Shown here: in pieces, positions 53,509 to 62,243 of the stretch
How the letters are laid out: each line of letters starts with the position of its first letter
Position numbering within the stretch: the first letter of the stretch is position 1
Origin: an uncultured Flaviramulus sp.
GTDB taxonomy: Bacteria; Bacteroidota; Bacteroidia; Flavobacteriales; Flavobacteriaceae
Assembly: GCA_947495125.1 (NCBI GenBank)
Contig: CANLXL010000013.1
Span: forward strand, 1-64,000
Direction: 5' to 3'
DNA: 64,000 nucleotides
Made by a program: the position numbers and the translations under genes
The notes under the pieces: generated by a model
Seen by the model: the letters and a program-made list of their open reading frames with translations, nothing else
Database searches by the model: none
What the model was told of the DNA's origin: nothing

Positions 53509-56500
53509 TTGAAAGACAATTTGCAACATATCGTTATTTCTAATTTTACTACTGAAAGTAAACTTGTAATTCCAAACATTGAATTGAGTTACCAGGTGTT
53601 TGGAAAATCATTGGGTAGTGCACCTATAGTATTGGTAAACCATGCGTTAACCGGGAACAGTAATGTTGCCGGAAAAGATGGTTGGTGGTCCGATTTAATT
53701 GGTGATGATAAAGTTATTGACACCAGGTTATATTCTGTTTTAGCATTTAATATTCCGGGAAATGGTTTTGATGGATTTGTTATAGAAAACTATAAGGATT
53801 TTGTAGCCAGAGACATTGCTAAACTATTTTTAATCGGACTTGAAGCGTTGAAAACAGGAGAGTTATTTGCGGTGATTGGAGGGTCGTTAGGAGGTGGTAT
53901 TGCTTGGGAAATGGCGGCTTTAAAACCCGATTTCACCGAGCATTTAATCCCCGTTGCTACCGATTGGAAATCCACAGATTGGTTGATTGCAAATTGTCAG
54001 ATTCAGGAGCAGTTTTTACTGAATTCTAAAAACCCGGTGCACGATGCAAGAATGCATGCGATGTTATGCTATCGTACACCCGAATCCTTTAAAGAACGTT
54101 TTCAGCGCTCAAAGAATAAGGATTTAGAAATTTTTAATGTTGAAAGTTGGTTGTTACATCATGGTAAAAAGCTTCAGGAACGTTTTCAACTCTCCGCTTA
54201 TAAGTTGATGAATCAGTTGCTGAAAACCATAGATGTTACAAAAAACAGAAAAAACGATTTTAATGTTTTAGAAAACATAACCGCCAATATTCACATTATT
54301 GGAGTGGATTCAGATTTGTTTTTTACAGCAGAAGAAAATAAACAAACACATAAGCAATTGGCTGTTACACATCCTAATGTAACCTATAACGAAATTAATT
54401 CGATGCACGGGCATGATGCATTTTTAATAGAATACGAACAGTTAGAAAAGATTATAGAAGGCATTTTTACGCCAGATTCTAAAAAGAAAAAAATGAAGGT
54501 ATTAAAGTTTGGAGGGAAATCTTTAGCTAATGGAGAAGGCCTAAATAAAGTCCTTGCTATCATTGAAAAAAAGGTTGATGATGGAGAAAAAATTACGGTC
54601 GTTGTTTCGGCCAGAGGGCATGCAACAGACGATCTAGAGCATATTTTAAATATGGCTCTAAAAGGAGAGGATTATAAAAGAGACCTAGAGGCATTTAAAG
54701 CCTATCAAAAAGAGCCTTTACCGGATGTTGATTTCTCTAAAGAGTTTTCCATACTCGATAAGCTTTTTGAAGGTGTGAGTTTGTTACGGGATTTTAGCCA
54801 AAAAACCAAAGATGAGATTTTAGCTCAGGGTGAATTGCTATCGGTTAAACTTGTTTCAGGGTTATTGAGTGCCCGCGGTATAAAAGCCAAAGCTACAGAT
54901 TCAAGACAGTTAATTAAAACCGATGCTAATTTTGGAAATGCACAACCCATTACCCAATTAACAAAAGAGAACATCAAGACTTACTATAAGGAAAATAATG
55001 ACGTTGTTAATATTATTACGGGTTTTATTGCGTCGAATGCAAATAACGAGACCACCACTTTAGGAAGAAACGGAAGTAATTATTCGGCCGCTTTATTGGC
55101 GAATCATTTGGATGCGGAAGAACTGCAAAATTATACCCATGTTAATGGTATTTATACGGCAAACCCCGATTTGGTTGCCGATGCCCAAAAAATTAGAGAG
55201 TTGTCCTTCAGTGAGGCTAACGAACTGGCCAATTTTGGAGCAACGGTTTTACATGCCAAAACCATTATTCCTTTAGTAGAAAAGAACATCAATTTACGTA
55301 TTTTAAATACCTTTAATTCTGATGATGAAGGCACCTTAATTACGGCTAAACCAAGTTCTAAAGAAGTAACATCATTATCTGTTTTAGATAATGTAGCCTT
55401 GTTGAACTTAGAGGGTCGCGGATTATTAGGAAAGATCGGCGTGGACGCCAGAATTTTTAGAGCTTTAAGCGACCATGGTATTAGCGTTAGTATCATTTCT
55501 CAAGGTTCATCAGAACGTGGTATAGGGCTCATTATCGATGCTGAAAAAGCAACCCAGGCAGTGATCGCACTAGAACGTGAGTTTGAGAAGGATTTTTATG
55601 CTCAGGATGTTAACAAAATAGAAATTGTAGACGATGTCTCAGTCATTTCAATTATAGGGATTGAATTGAGTTCATTCCATAAACCTTTCAACGCTTTAAT
55701 TAAGAATCAAATCACACCACTTCTTTTTAACAATACCGTTACCGGTAGAAATGTAAGTTTGGTGGTTAAAAAGGATAAGCTTCACAAAGCGATTAATGTA
55801 ATACATGGTGAAGTCTTTGGAATTTCAAAAAAGATAAACATTGCTATTTTTGGACATGGAGGTGTTGGTGGAGCACTCATTAATCAAATCCTAAAATCGA
55901 AAGATGAGATCGAAAACCGAAAAGGCATTCATCTTAATATTTTCGCTATTGCGAATTCCAGAAAACTTATTTTAAATAAAAATGGAGCGGATAGAAATTG
56001 GCAGGAAAATTTAAGCGCATCATCCCGTAATAGTTCAGTTCAGGATATTATTGATTTTGCTCAGGCACATCATTTAGAGAATTTAATTGCCGTAGATAAT
56101 ACATCGAGCTCTGAGTTTCACTCGAATTACATTCCTTTAGTTGAGGCCGGTTTTGATCTGGTATCTTCTAATAAAGTAGCGAATACGATTTCTCATGAAT
56201 TTTATACAGATTTAAGAACTCAGTTAAAAGAACAGAATAAACAGTACTTATATGAAACCACAGTTGGAGCAGGATTGCCTCTAATTGATACGATTAAATT
56301 ACTCCATGAATCTGGTGAAAATATTACAAGGATCAGAGGTGTGTTTTCTGGTACTTTAAGTTATTTGTTCAATAATTTTTCTGTTGAGAACAAACCGTTT
56401 AGTGAAATTATACAAGAAACGATAGATAAAGGGTTTACAGAGCCTGACCCCAGAGAAGATTTTTCGGGAAATGATGTGGCACGTAAGTTATTAATTCTGG

Positions 56501-56907
56501 CAAGAGAGTTAGATTTGGAAAATGAATTTGAGGATGTTTCGGTTCAGAATTTAATTCCGGAAGCCTATCAGAATATTTCTGTTGCTGAATTTTTGAAGCA
56601 ATTGAATGTTTTAGATGATGAATTTCAAAAGGTAAAAGATAATCAGGAGGCCGGAAATGTCTTGCGTTATGTGGGCGATCTGTTTGGTGATCTATCCAAA
56701 AACAAAGGAAACCTTGAAGTAAAATTAGTGTCAGTTCCTGCAGATAGTACGCTAGGACATGTAAAAGGCTCTGATGCTATTTTCGAAATATTTACCGAAT
56801 CTTACGGAGAACAACCTATCGTAATTCAAGGGGCAGGCGCGGGAGCAGAAGTTACGGCTCGTGGTGTTTTTGGTGATATTTTAAGGTTGTCTAAATATAA
56901 CAGTTAG
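53509..56907 (+). CDS. thrA: Fused homoserine O-acyltransferase-like / aspartokinase / homoserine dehydrogenase
   Basis: The 1132-residue protein starts at TTG 53509. Residues 1-328 are a MetX-like alpha/beta hydrolase domain with nucleophile S126 in GGSLGGG, acid D277 or D279 in GVDSDLFF and His302 in MHGHDAFL. The ThrA part begins at Met329 (MKVLKFGGKSL): aspartokinase, tandem ACT modules (GLLGKIGVDARIF ...), and from about residue 775 homoserine dehydrogenase (IAIFGHGGVGGALI, GTLSYLFNNF, EPDPREDFSGNDVARK). One chain could therefore start from aspartate and activate the resulting homoserine for MetY/MetZ. The acyltransferase domain is shorter than free-standing MetX (about 350-380 residues), so activity there is inferred. 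Confidence 0.88.
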   Translation: MKDNLQHIVISNFTTESKLVIPNIELSYQVFGKSLGSAPIVLVNHALTGNSNVAGKDGWWSDLIGDDKVIDTRLYSVLAFNIPGNGFDGFVIENYKDFVARDIAKLFLIGLEALKTGELFAVIGGSLGGGIAWEMAALKPDFTEHLIPVATDWKSTDWLIANCQIQEQFLLNSKNPVHDARMHAMLCYRTPESFKERFQRSKNKDLEIFNVESWLLHHGKKLQERFQLSAYKLMNQLLKTIDVTKNRKNDFNVLENITANIHIIGVDSDLFFTAEENKQTHKQLAVTHPNVTYNEINSMHGHDAFLIEYEQLEKIIEGIFTPDSKKKKMKVLKFGGKSLANGEGLNKVLAIIEKKVDDGEKITVVVSARGHATDDLEHILNMALKGEDYKRDLEAFKAYQKEPLPDVDFSKEFSILDKLFEGVSLLRDFSQKTKDEILAQGELLSVKLVSGLLSARGIKAKATDSRQLIKTDANFGNAQPITQLTKENIKTYYKENNDVVNIITGFIASNANNETTTLGRNGSNYSAALLANHLDAEELQNYTHVNGIYTANPDLVADAQKIRELSFSEANELANFGATVLHAKTIIPLVEKNINLRILNTFNSDDEGTLITAKPSSKEVTSLSVLDNVALLNLEGRGLLGKIGVDARIFRALSDHGISVSIISQGSSERGIGLIIDAEKATQAVIALEREFEKDFYAQDVNKIEIVDDVSVISIIGIELSSFHKPFNALIKNQITPLLFNNTVTGRNVSLVVKKDKLHKAINVIHGEVFGISKKINIAIFGHGGVGGALINQILKSKDEIENRKGIHLNIFAIANSRKLILNKNGADRNWQENLSASSRNSSVQDIIDFAQAHHLENLIAVDNTSSSEFHSNYIPLVEAGFDLVSSNKVANTISHEFYTDLRTQLKEQNKQYLYETTVGAGLPLIDTIKLLHESGENITRIRGVFSGTLSYLFNNFSVENKPFSEIIQETIDKGFTEPDPREDFSGNDVARKLLILARELDLENEFEDVSVQNLIPEAYQNISVAEFLKQLNVLDDEFQKVKDNQEAGNVLRYVGDLFGDLSKNKGNLEVKLVSVPADSTLGHVKGSDAIFEIFTESYGEQPIVIQGAGAGAEVTARGVFGDILRLSKYNS

Positions 56908-56926
56908 TTATGCCACGAGGCTTCAA

Positions 56927-56986
56927 GACCTTGCAGGCATTATAAATAATAAAAACGAACCTACAAGATTTTTGAAATCTTGCAGG
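56927..56986. repeat. cctgcaagg-family palindrome (copy 2, with a half copy)
   Basis: The perfect-arm palindrome cctacaagat ... atcttgcagg (56960-56986) and an upstream half-site gaccttgcagg (56927-56937) belong to the family seen at 37735-37761. They separate the metX-thrA stop from metZ and overlap the long alternative start of metZ at 56980. Confidence 0.75.
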
Positions 56987-57000
56987 ATAAAAAAATAAAA

Positions 57001-58173
57001 GTGAAAAAAAAACAATTTGAAACCGAGGCCATTCGTACACAATTAGAGCGTACAGAATTTTTGGAACATACAAGTCCGTTATATTTAACATCCAGCTTTG
57101 TTTTTGAAGATGCCGAAGACATGCGTGCATCGTTTGCCGAGGAAAAAGAACGCAATATTTATAGCCGATTCACGAACCCTAATACCTCTGAGTTTGTAGA
57201 GAAGATATGTAAGATGGAAGGTGCTGAAAGTGGGTATGCCTTTGCCACAGGAATGGCCGCCATATTTTCGACCTTTGCGGCACTATTAGATAGTGGAGAT
57301 CATATTGTTTCTGCACGTTCAGTGTTCGGATCAACCCATACGCTTTTTACCAAATATTTGCCAAAATGGCATATTGAAACCAGTTATTTCAATATTAATG
57401 AACCGGAATCTATAGAACAATTAATTACGCCTAAAACAAAAATTTTGTTCGCCGAATCTCCCACGAATCCGGCGGTAGACATCATCGATTTAGAAGTTTT
57501 GGGCAACATCTCAAAAAAGCATAATCTTATTTTAATTATCGATAATTGCTTTGCAACGCCCTATATACAGCAACCCATAAAGTTTGGAGCGCATTTGGTC
57601 ATTCATTCGGCAACAAAGCTCATTGACGGACAAGGACGTGTTTTAGGAGGGGTTACCGTGGGAAGTGCCGATTTGATTCGAGATATTTATCTGTTCTCAA
57701 GAAATACGGGACCGGCGTTATCACCATTTAATGCATGGACACTTTCTAAAAGCTTAGAAACTTTAGCAGTTCGGGTGGATAGGCATTGCGAGAATGCTTT
57801 GAAAGTCGCTGAATTTTTAGAAGCACACCCCAAAGTAAATTGGGTAAAGTACCCCTTTTTAAAGTCACATCCGCAGTATGAAGTGGCTAAAAAGCAAATG
57901 AAACTTGGAGGTAATATCGTGGCTTTTGAAGTTGAGGGAGGCATCGCATCGGGACGTCAATTTTTAAATGCGATTAAAATGTGTTCGCTCTCTGCGAACT
58001 TGGGAGATACACGTACCATTGTGACGCACCCCGCATCAACCACACATAGTAGCTTAGAAGAAAAAGATCGATTGGTCGTTAATATTACCGATGGCTTGGT
58101 TAGGGTATCTGTGGGCTTGGAGCATGCAGATGATATTATTCAGGACTTGGAGCAGGCTCTAAATACACAATAA
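57001..58173 (+). CDS. metZ: O-succinylhomoserine sulfhydrylase (MetZ)
   Basis: I take the GTG at 57001 (390 residues); a TTG at 56980 is in frame but lies in a repeat. The Cys/Met-metabolism PLP fold shows YSRFTNPNTSEFVEKICKMEG, the PLP lysine segment VIHSATKLIDGQGRVLGG and HPASTTHSSLEE near the end. It converts an O-acyl-homoserine and sulfide to homocysteine. With metY in the same SAM-regulated operon, two enzymes of parallel function exist, perhaps preferring acetyl and succinyl esters. Confidence 0.9.
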   Translation: MKKKQFETEAIRTQLERTEFLEHTSPLYLTSSFVFEDAEDMRASFAEEKERNIYSRFTNPNTSEFVEKICKMEGAESGYAFATGMAAIFSTFAALLDSGDHIVSARSVFGSTHTLFTKYLPKWHIETSYFNINEPESIEQLITPKTKILFAESPTNPAVDIIDLEVLGNISKKHNLILIIDNCFATPYIQQPIKFGAHLVIHSATKLIDGQGRVLGGVTVGSADLIRDIYLFSRNTGPALSPFNAWTLSKSLETLAVRVDRHCENALKVAEFLEAHPKVNWVKYPFLKSHPQYEVAKKQMKLGGNIVAFEVEGGIASGRQFLNAIKMCSLSANLGDTRTIVTHPASTTHSSLEEKDRLVVNITDGLVRVSVGLEHADDIIQDLEQALNTQ

Positions 58174-58273
58174 TCATTTTTATTATAAGTTTAAAATCAT
58201 TATTATTGTAATATAATTCTTCAAAAAAAGAGTTCAATACCTAACCTTATAGTTTAAGTTTAATCTGAAGTCG

Positions 58274-58984
58274 ATGCTTATGGACTTCTTTAAGGTTATT
58301 GGTAAAATGAATAGAGTGTATAATGTTTTAATTATTGAAGATCATCAAATCGTGATCGATCTTTACAAGAGAGCACTAACATTTGTTAAGAATGATTTAG
58401 AGAATATCAATTTTAATGTTGACGATGCAAAATGCTGTCAATCTGCTTACGAATTAATTGTCAAGAGTTCTAAATTAAAGAACATAGATTTAGTTTTTTT
58501 AGACATTAGCCTGCCTTCTGCTACAACTCATAACATAAGTTCAGGAGAGGATCTAGGGGAGAAAATAAAGCTGCATTTTCCAAAGGTAAAAATAATTGTA
58601 TGTACCGGTGTTAATGATAATTTAAAGTTGAATAACATCACTAAAAAGATCAATCCCGATGGGTTTTTAGTTAAAAAAGATATTGACTTTGACGACATTA
58701 TTAAATCTATAAAAGCTGTTCTTGCTAACGAACCCTATTATAGTAAAACGGTGATTGATTTTTTAAGAAAGAGAGTCTCAACCTCCATTGTTTTGAGTGC
58801 ATATGATGTGTTAATATTAAAAGAACTTTCAAATGGAGCCAGAATGAAAGAGATGCAACGATTAATCCCCTTATCAAAAACAGGTATTGAAAATAGAAAA
58901 CGAAAGCTCAGGTCATATTTTAACGTGAATAGCGACAGCGATAGAGAACTTGTTATGGCCGCAAGAGAAAATGGATTTATATGA
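58274..58984 (+). CDS. Response regulator with LuxR-like HTH domain
   Basis: The receiver domain shows acidic E22-D23 and the phospho-acceptor D77 in IDLVFLDISLP. The C-terminal helix-turn-helix (LSAYDVLILKELSNGARMKEM, then SKTGIENRKRKL) is LuxR/NarL-like. The first ATG is at 58274, but the one at 58307 (MNRVYNVLIIEDHQ) makes a more typical start. No sensor kinase is encoded nearby. It lies next to a double-glycine peptide locus and could regulate it in a density-dependent way. Confidence 0.85.
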   Translation: MLMDFFKVIGKMNRVYNVLIIEDHQIVIDLYKRALTFVKNDLENINFNVDDAKCCQSAYELIVKSSKLKNIDLVFLDISLPSATTHNISSGEDLGEKIKLHFPKVKIIVCTGVNDNLKLNNITKKINPDGFLVKKDIDFDDIIKSIKAVLANEPYYSKTVIDFLRKRVSTSIVLSAYDVLILKELSNGARMKEMQRLIPLSKTGIENRKRKLRSYFNVNSDSDRELVMAARENGFI

Positions 58985-59000
58985 TTTATGGTTAGTTAGT

Positions 59001-59035
59001 TTCTAAAAAGTGTTCATTTTGCTCACTTTTTAGAA
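59001..59035. terminator. Hairpin between the response regulator and precursor peptide
   Basis: Perfect 12-base arms ttctaaaaagtg (59001-59012) and cactttttagaa (59024-59035) form a stable stem just past the response regulator stop, with A- and T-rich arms usable on either strand. It would insulate the peptide gene from read-through. Confidence 0.65.
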
Positions 59036-59136
59036 GCATTTAGACCACCTGTTCTTTTGGTTGAATTCATAATTTTCCGTTTTTAAGCGGAAGCCGAAAA
59101 GCTAACAGAGTAGGCCAAATTTTAACACTAATAATT

Positions 59137-59325
59137 ATGAGTAAATTATCATTAGATGTACTTAAAGAAAGAGCAGGAGCTGTGGCTTCAGACGACTTGT
59201 TAAAGTCTATTTCTGGCGGGACACAGAATGCTTGTCATGATGATGTTGGTACACCAGAAAGAATGAATGTTATTGAAGGTGCTGCAACTATGTTGTATCT
59301 TGCATGGAAAGCTATTAAACTATAA
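59137..59325 (+). CDS. Double-glycine leader precursor peptide
   Basis: The 62-residue peptide has a leader of about 28 residues ending in the double-glycine processing site (DDLLKSISGG), as expected for C39-type ABC transporter/peptidase substrates. The remaining core of 34 residues begins TQNACHDDVGTPERMN and ends in a hydrophobic helix (TMLYLAWKAIKL). It has one Cys only, so no disulfide within the core. The C39 peptidase gene lies 4 kb downstream in the same orientation. It is probably a bacteriocin-, pheromone- or RiPP-like product; the modification is unknown. Confidence 0.8.
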   Translation: MSKLSLDVLKERAGAVASDDLLKSISGGTQNACHDDVGTPERMNVIEGAATMLYLAWKAIKL

Positions 59326-59337
59326 TTTCCATTTAAT

Positions 59338-59368
59338 AAACGGCCTTATTTAAGTCATAAGGCTGTTT
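59338..59368 (+). terminator. Hairpin after the precursor peptide gene
   Basis: Arms of 12 bases, aaacggccttat (59338-59349) and ataaggctgttt (59357-59368), pair with one wobble. Only a short A/T-rich tract follows, so it may act as an attenuator that leaves the small peptide message more abundant than the downstream maturation genes. Confidence 0.6.
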
Positions 59369-59386
59369 AAAATTTAGATATATAAT

Positions 59387-60061
59387 ATGTTATCAAATAG
59401 TTTTCTTATAAATTTCATGGATATCTTTTTAAATCCAACGAAAATTAAATATCAGAATAAAACCAAAGAACCACTATTTCTTTTCAAAGAATTTGCGATA
59501 TATGTTATAATTACATTTTTAATTTCTACCATAGGCGCTATCGTATTTATTTTATTTTCAATGAAGAAAGAGAGTTTGGAAATAAATCCTACTTTACTAG
59601 GTACTATTATAGTAGCTCCTTTTATTGAAGAAATATTATTTAGAGGAATTCTTAAAATTAATAAAGGAACAATCTGTCTTTTTATTTATGCATTAACAAC
59701 ATTAACATTAAAGAAAATGAACCTCATAGAGGTGAATTTTTATAATACCTTAATTGTATTAGTTTTTGTTGTGTTTTTAATAATAATTTTAAGGACAAAT
59801 CAATTCGAAAAAGAGCATTTAAAATATACAAGATATAAGAAAATAATAGTTTATATATCCGCATTTACTTTTGGGTTTTTGCATCTAAGAAATTTTAATT
59901 CAGTTAACATTTTTGTTTTCCCAATCTTATTTTATGGGTGCATGCAAGTTTTAGGTGGATTTATGCTTAATATAATAAGACTTAAATATGGATTATTAAC
60001 ATCTGTTTTATTTCACCTTTCTCTTAATGGTGTCATTTATTTGCTTGTAAATCTTGTATAA
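59387..60061 (+). CDS. CPBP-family intramembrane metalloprotease
   Basis: The 224-residue membrane protein has about six helices and the CPBP/Abi motifs: EE-x3-R in FIEEILFRGILK, the FxxxH motif in FTFGFLHLRNF, and HxxxN in LFHLSLNGVIYLL. Such proteins cleave transmembrane substrates or give immunity to self-made bacteriocins. Sited next to the precursor peptide, it could process the peptide or protect the producer. Confidence 0.82.
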   Translation: MLSNSFLINFMDIFLNPTKIKYQNKTKEPLFLFKEFAIYVIITFLISTIGAIVFILFSMKKESLEINPTLLGTIIVAPFIEEILFRGILKINKGTICLFIYALTTLTLKKMNLIEVNFYNTLIVLVFVVFLIIILRTNQFEKEHLKYTRYKKIIVYISAFTFGFLHLRNFNSVNIFVFPILFYGCMQVLGGFMLNIIRLKYGLLTSVLFHLSLNGVIYLLVNLV

Positions 60062-60083
60062 AAATTAATAAAAGATCAATGAA

Positions 60084-61208
60084 ATGTTTAATAATCAAAA
60101 AGAAATAATAATAAATAGTATTAAAATACTAATTTATAAGGAATTCCGAAAGGCATTTGATAAAATAGATTTTGAAAACGATGACATTTATTTAGAACCC
60201 CTACTTTTTTCATATTTCAATAGTAAAAAAGACAATTTATTCCCTAAAGAAACAATTACTGAAATCCTTCAAGGTTATTATATACAAAAGGAAAAGCATA
60301 AAATTAAATATTCGTTTAATAGAAATGAAATAGCTTATATACCTCAAGTTGGTTATTTTAAAAAAGGAGAAGAAGCAATTGATGAATATATTTTAGACAA
60401 TGGTGATTTTGAAGTTATAAAAGAGGTGCACCCTACTCAAGAAAAATATTTTGTAGAATTTTATAAAGGACATATTGTTAACCAAAGCCCAAAGCATAAT
60501 TCGGTATGGAAAAGTTCTTACCAGGAACTATTTAATGCCATAGATATAATCAAAAAATATATTCCGGATTTTTATAAAGAGTTAGTGTTTGCTAATAAAA
60601 AAATATACCTCCATGACAATCCAAAAATATTGAATTTCACCACGATTGAAACATTGGGGATGTTGTACTTTTATGTTATTGGGGATAATAATCTTATTTA
60701 TTTTATAGAAGAGTTAATTCATCAAGGCTCACACAACTATTTGTATTATGTAGTGCATAATAGGAAAGACTATTTTAAAATTGATGTAGATAATTCGATT
60801 ATGCGAGATTTTACAAAACAGCAATGGGATTACCGAACCATTTATGGCGCTTTTCATGGCTTATTTACTGTAACACAACGTGTTGTTTATTTTGATAAAC
60901 TATTAGTCCAAAAGATGTTTTCAGGAAGAGAAAAGCACGAGTTGTTGGGCAGATTTGCTGACCAATTCTCACGTTTTAGAACAGGCTTGGAGTTGTTAGA
61001 CTTTGATAAGGTATATACTAAAAAGGGGATTGAATTATATAACGAATTGGATACTAAATGCGAATCAATTCTAGAAAAGTATGGAATGCTTAAGAATGAA
61101 TTTGATTTAAGTAACAGGGATTTAGATTTTAGATATGAAGATTTCTGTAAGCTAAATTCTTATGAAGATTTTTTGGAAAAAGACCGAAACAATTATTACC
61201 AGTTTTGA
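60084..61208 (+). CDS. Variant HExxH-type putative peptide beta-hydroxylase (HQGSH)
   Basis: I do not recognise a named family by full-length similarity. The segment at residues 209-217 (EELIHQGSH) looks like the HExxH motif of the alpha-ketoglutarate-type HExxH peptide hydroxylases, but with Gln214 in the Glu place. The family's second conserved block, R-x-L/I-x-G-x-x-H-G, appears as R251-TIYGAF-H258-G, giving three His (213, 217, 258). Position between a double-glycine peptide and its exporter supports peptide modification. The N-terminal 200 residues look like a nucleotide- or peptide-binding helical domain. The role is an inference. Confidence 0.55.
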   Translation: MFNNQKEIIINSIKILIYKEFRKAFDKIDFENDDIYLEPLLFSYFNSKKDNLFPKETITEILQGYYIQKEKHKIKYSFNRNEIAYIPQVGYFKKGEEAIDEYILDNGDFEVIKEVHPTQEKYFVEFYKGHIVNQSPKHNSVWKSSYQELFNAIDIIKKYIPDFYKELVFANKKIYLHDNPKILNFTTIETLGMLYFYVIGDNNLIYFIEELIHQGSHNYLYYVVHNRKDYFKIDVDNSIMRDFTKQQWDYRTIYGAFHGLFTVTQRVVYFDKLLVQKMFSGREKHELLGRFADQFSRFRTGLELLDFDKVYTKKGIELYNELDTKCESILEKYGMLKNEFDLSNRDLDFRYEDFCKLNSYEDFLEKDRNNYYQF

Positions 61209-61295
61209 GAAAGACATAAAATGAAAAGTATAATTATAAAAATCAGTCATATGATTTTGATTATCAATAATTTATAAAATTAAATCCTATGCATA

Positions 61296-62105
61296 ATGAA
61301 TAAAATATATATGATTTTCGCTCTATTAATCTTTTTACAGTGTAGAGGGCAAGCAAGTATTGAAAAAGAATCTTCTGAAAGTAAAAAAAATATGCAGGAT
61401 TCTATAATTAAAGTACATGTAACCAATTGTGCTGAAAAGTTTAATTATAGATTACAAATGAGAGAATGGCAAAATTGTCTTGATAAAGGTTTAAAAAAGG
61501 ACAGTACAATAGCCTATTTATGGCAACAGAAAGCCATGCCCTATTTTAAAGCTAGAAAATATGAAGTTGGAATGGAATATTTAGATAAAGCTGTTTTATA
61601 TGATGAAAGAAGTTGGTTAAGCTATCGCGCTTTTATCAAGTGCATTTTTGCCAAAACTTATAAAGAAGCAATTATAGATTTTGAGAGATGTATTAAAACT
61701 GAAGGTAACACTTATGTCATGGATCATACCTACCAGTTTCATATTGCTTTATGTTATTTGCAACTAAACGAATTTAAAAAAGCAGAGGTGATTTTTAAAA
61801 AAGATATAGAAGAACAAGAACAAGAATGGGGAGAAGCCCATTATCTAGATTTGTTTTATTATGGGATTAGTAAATATGAACAAAGCAAATGGGAAGAAGC
61901 CATAATAGCGTTTGATAAATCATTAAAACAGTATAATCAATTTTCTGATGTAAAATATTATAAGGCACTATGCATGGGGCACTTGAGTAAAATACAAGAA
62001 TTTAAATCATTAATGCAAGAGTCAAAAGCTGATAGAGGGATGGGATATACAATAAATGAAGATAATAGTGTTTACGAAACCTATCCGTATCAGGTGAGAT
62101 GGTGA
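61296..62105 (+). CDS. TPR-repeat lipoprotein
   Basis: The 269-residue lipoprotein (FLQC lipobox, Cys at about 16) contains tetratricopeptide repeats such as AWLWQQ-type helices, GMEYLDKAVLYDERSWLSYRAF and WEEAIIAFDKSLKQYNQF. It is probably attached to the periplasmic membrane face. A scaffold for the export or maturation of the peptide is plausible from its place in the operon; no catalytic motif is seen. Confidence 0.7.
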   Translation: MNKIYMIFALLIFLQCRGQASIEKESSESKKNMQDSIIKVHVTNCAEKFNYRLQMREWQNCLDKGLKKDSTIAYLWQQKAMPYFKARKYEVGMEYLDKAVLYDERSWLSYRAFIKCIFAKTYKEAIIDFERCIKTEGNTYVMDHTYQFHIALCYLQLNEFKKAEVIFKKDIEEQEQEWGEAHYLDLFYYGISKYEQSKWEEAIIAFDKSLKQYNQFSDVKYYKALCMGHLSKIQEFKSLMQESKADRGMGYTINEDNSVYETYPYQVRW

Positions 62106-62117
62106 AAAATTAAATTT

Positions 62118-62231
62118 ATGATTATCAGACGATTATATTGTTATGAATATGAAACAATTCGGTTAAGAACGCGTGCGAAATCCCCTTGCAAACTTCTTGA
62201 AAAAGACGAAAACAATTATTGCCAATTTTAA
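62118..62231 (+). pseudogene. Small ORF carrying a relic of the HQGSH-protein C-terminus
   Basis: A 37-codon reading frame ends in LLEKDENNYCQF, almost the same as the LEKDRNNYYQF end of the HQGSH protein at 61208. The final 36 bases are about 81% identical (29 of 36) including the position of the stop. It precedes the amidohydrolase by 12 bases. It is best read as the leftover of a duplicated gene, though a tiny peptide is possible. Confidence 0.6.
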
Positions 62232-62243
62232 ACAATACCAGAA

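Noticed and set aside
61221-61277. 18-codon hydrophobic frame between the HQGSH and TPR genes
   Set aside because: AT-rich and without a conserved motif; it is as expected by chance.
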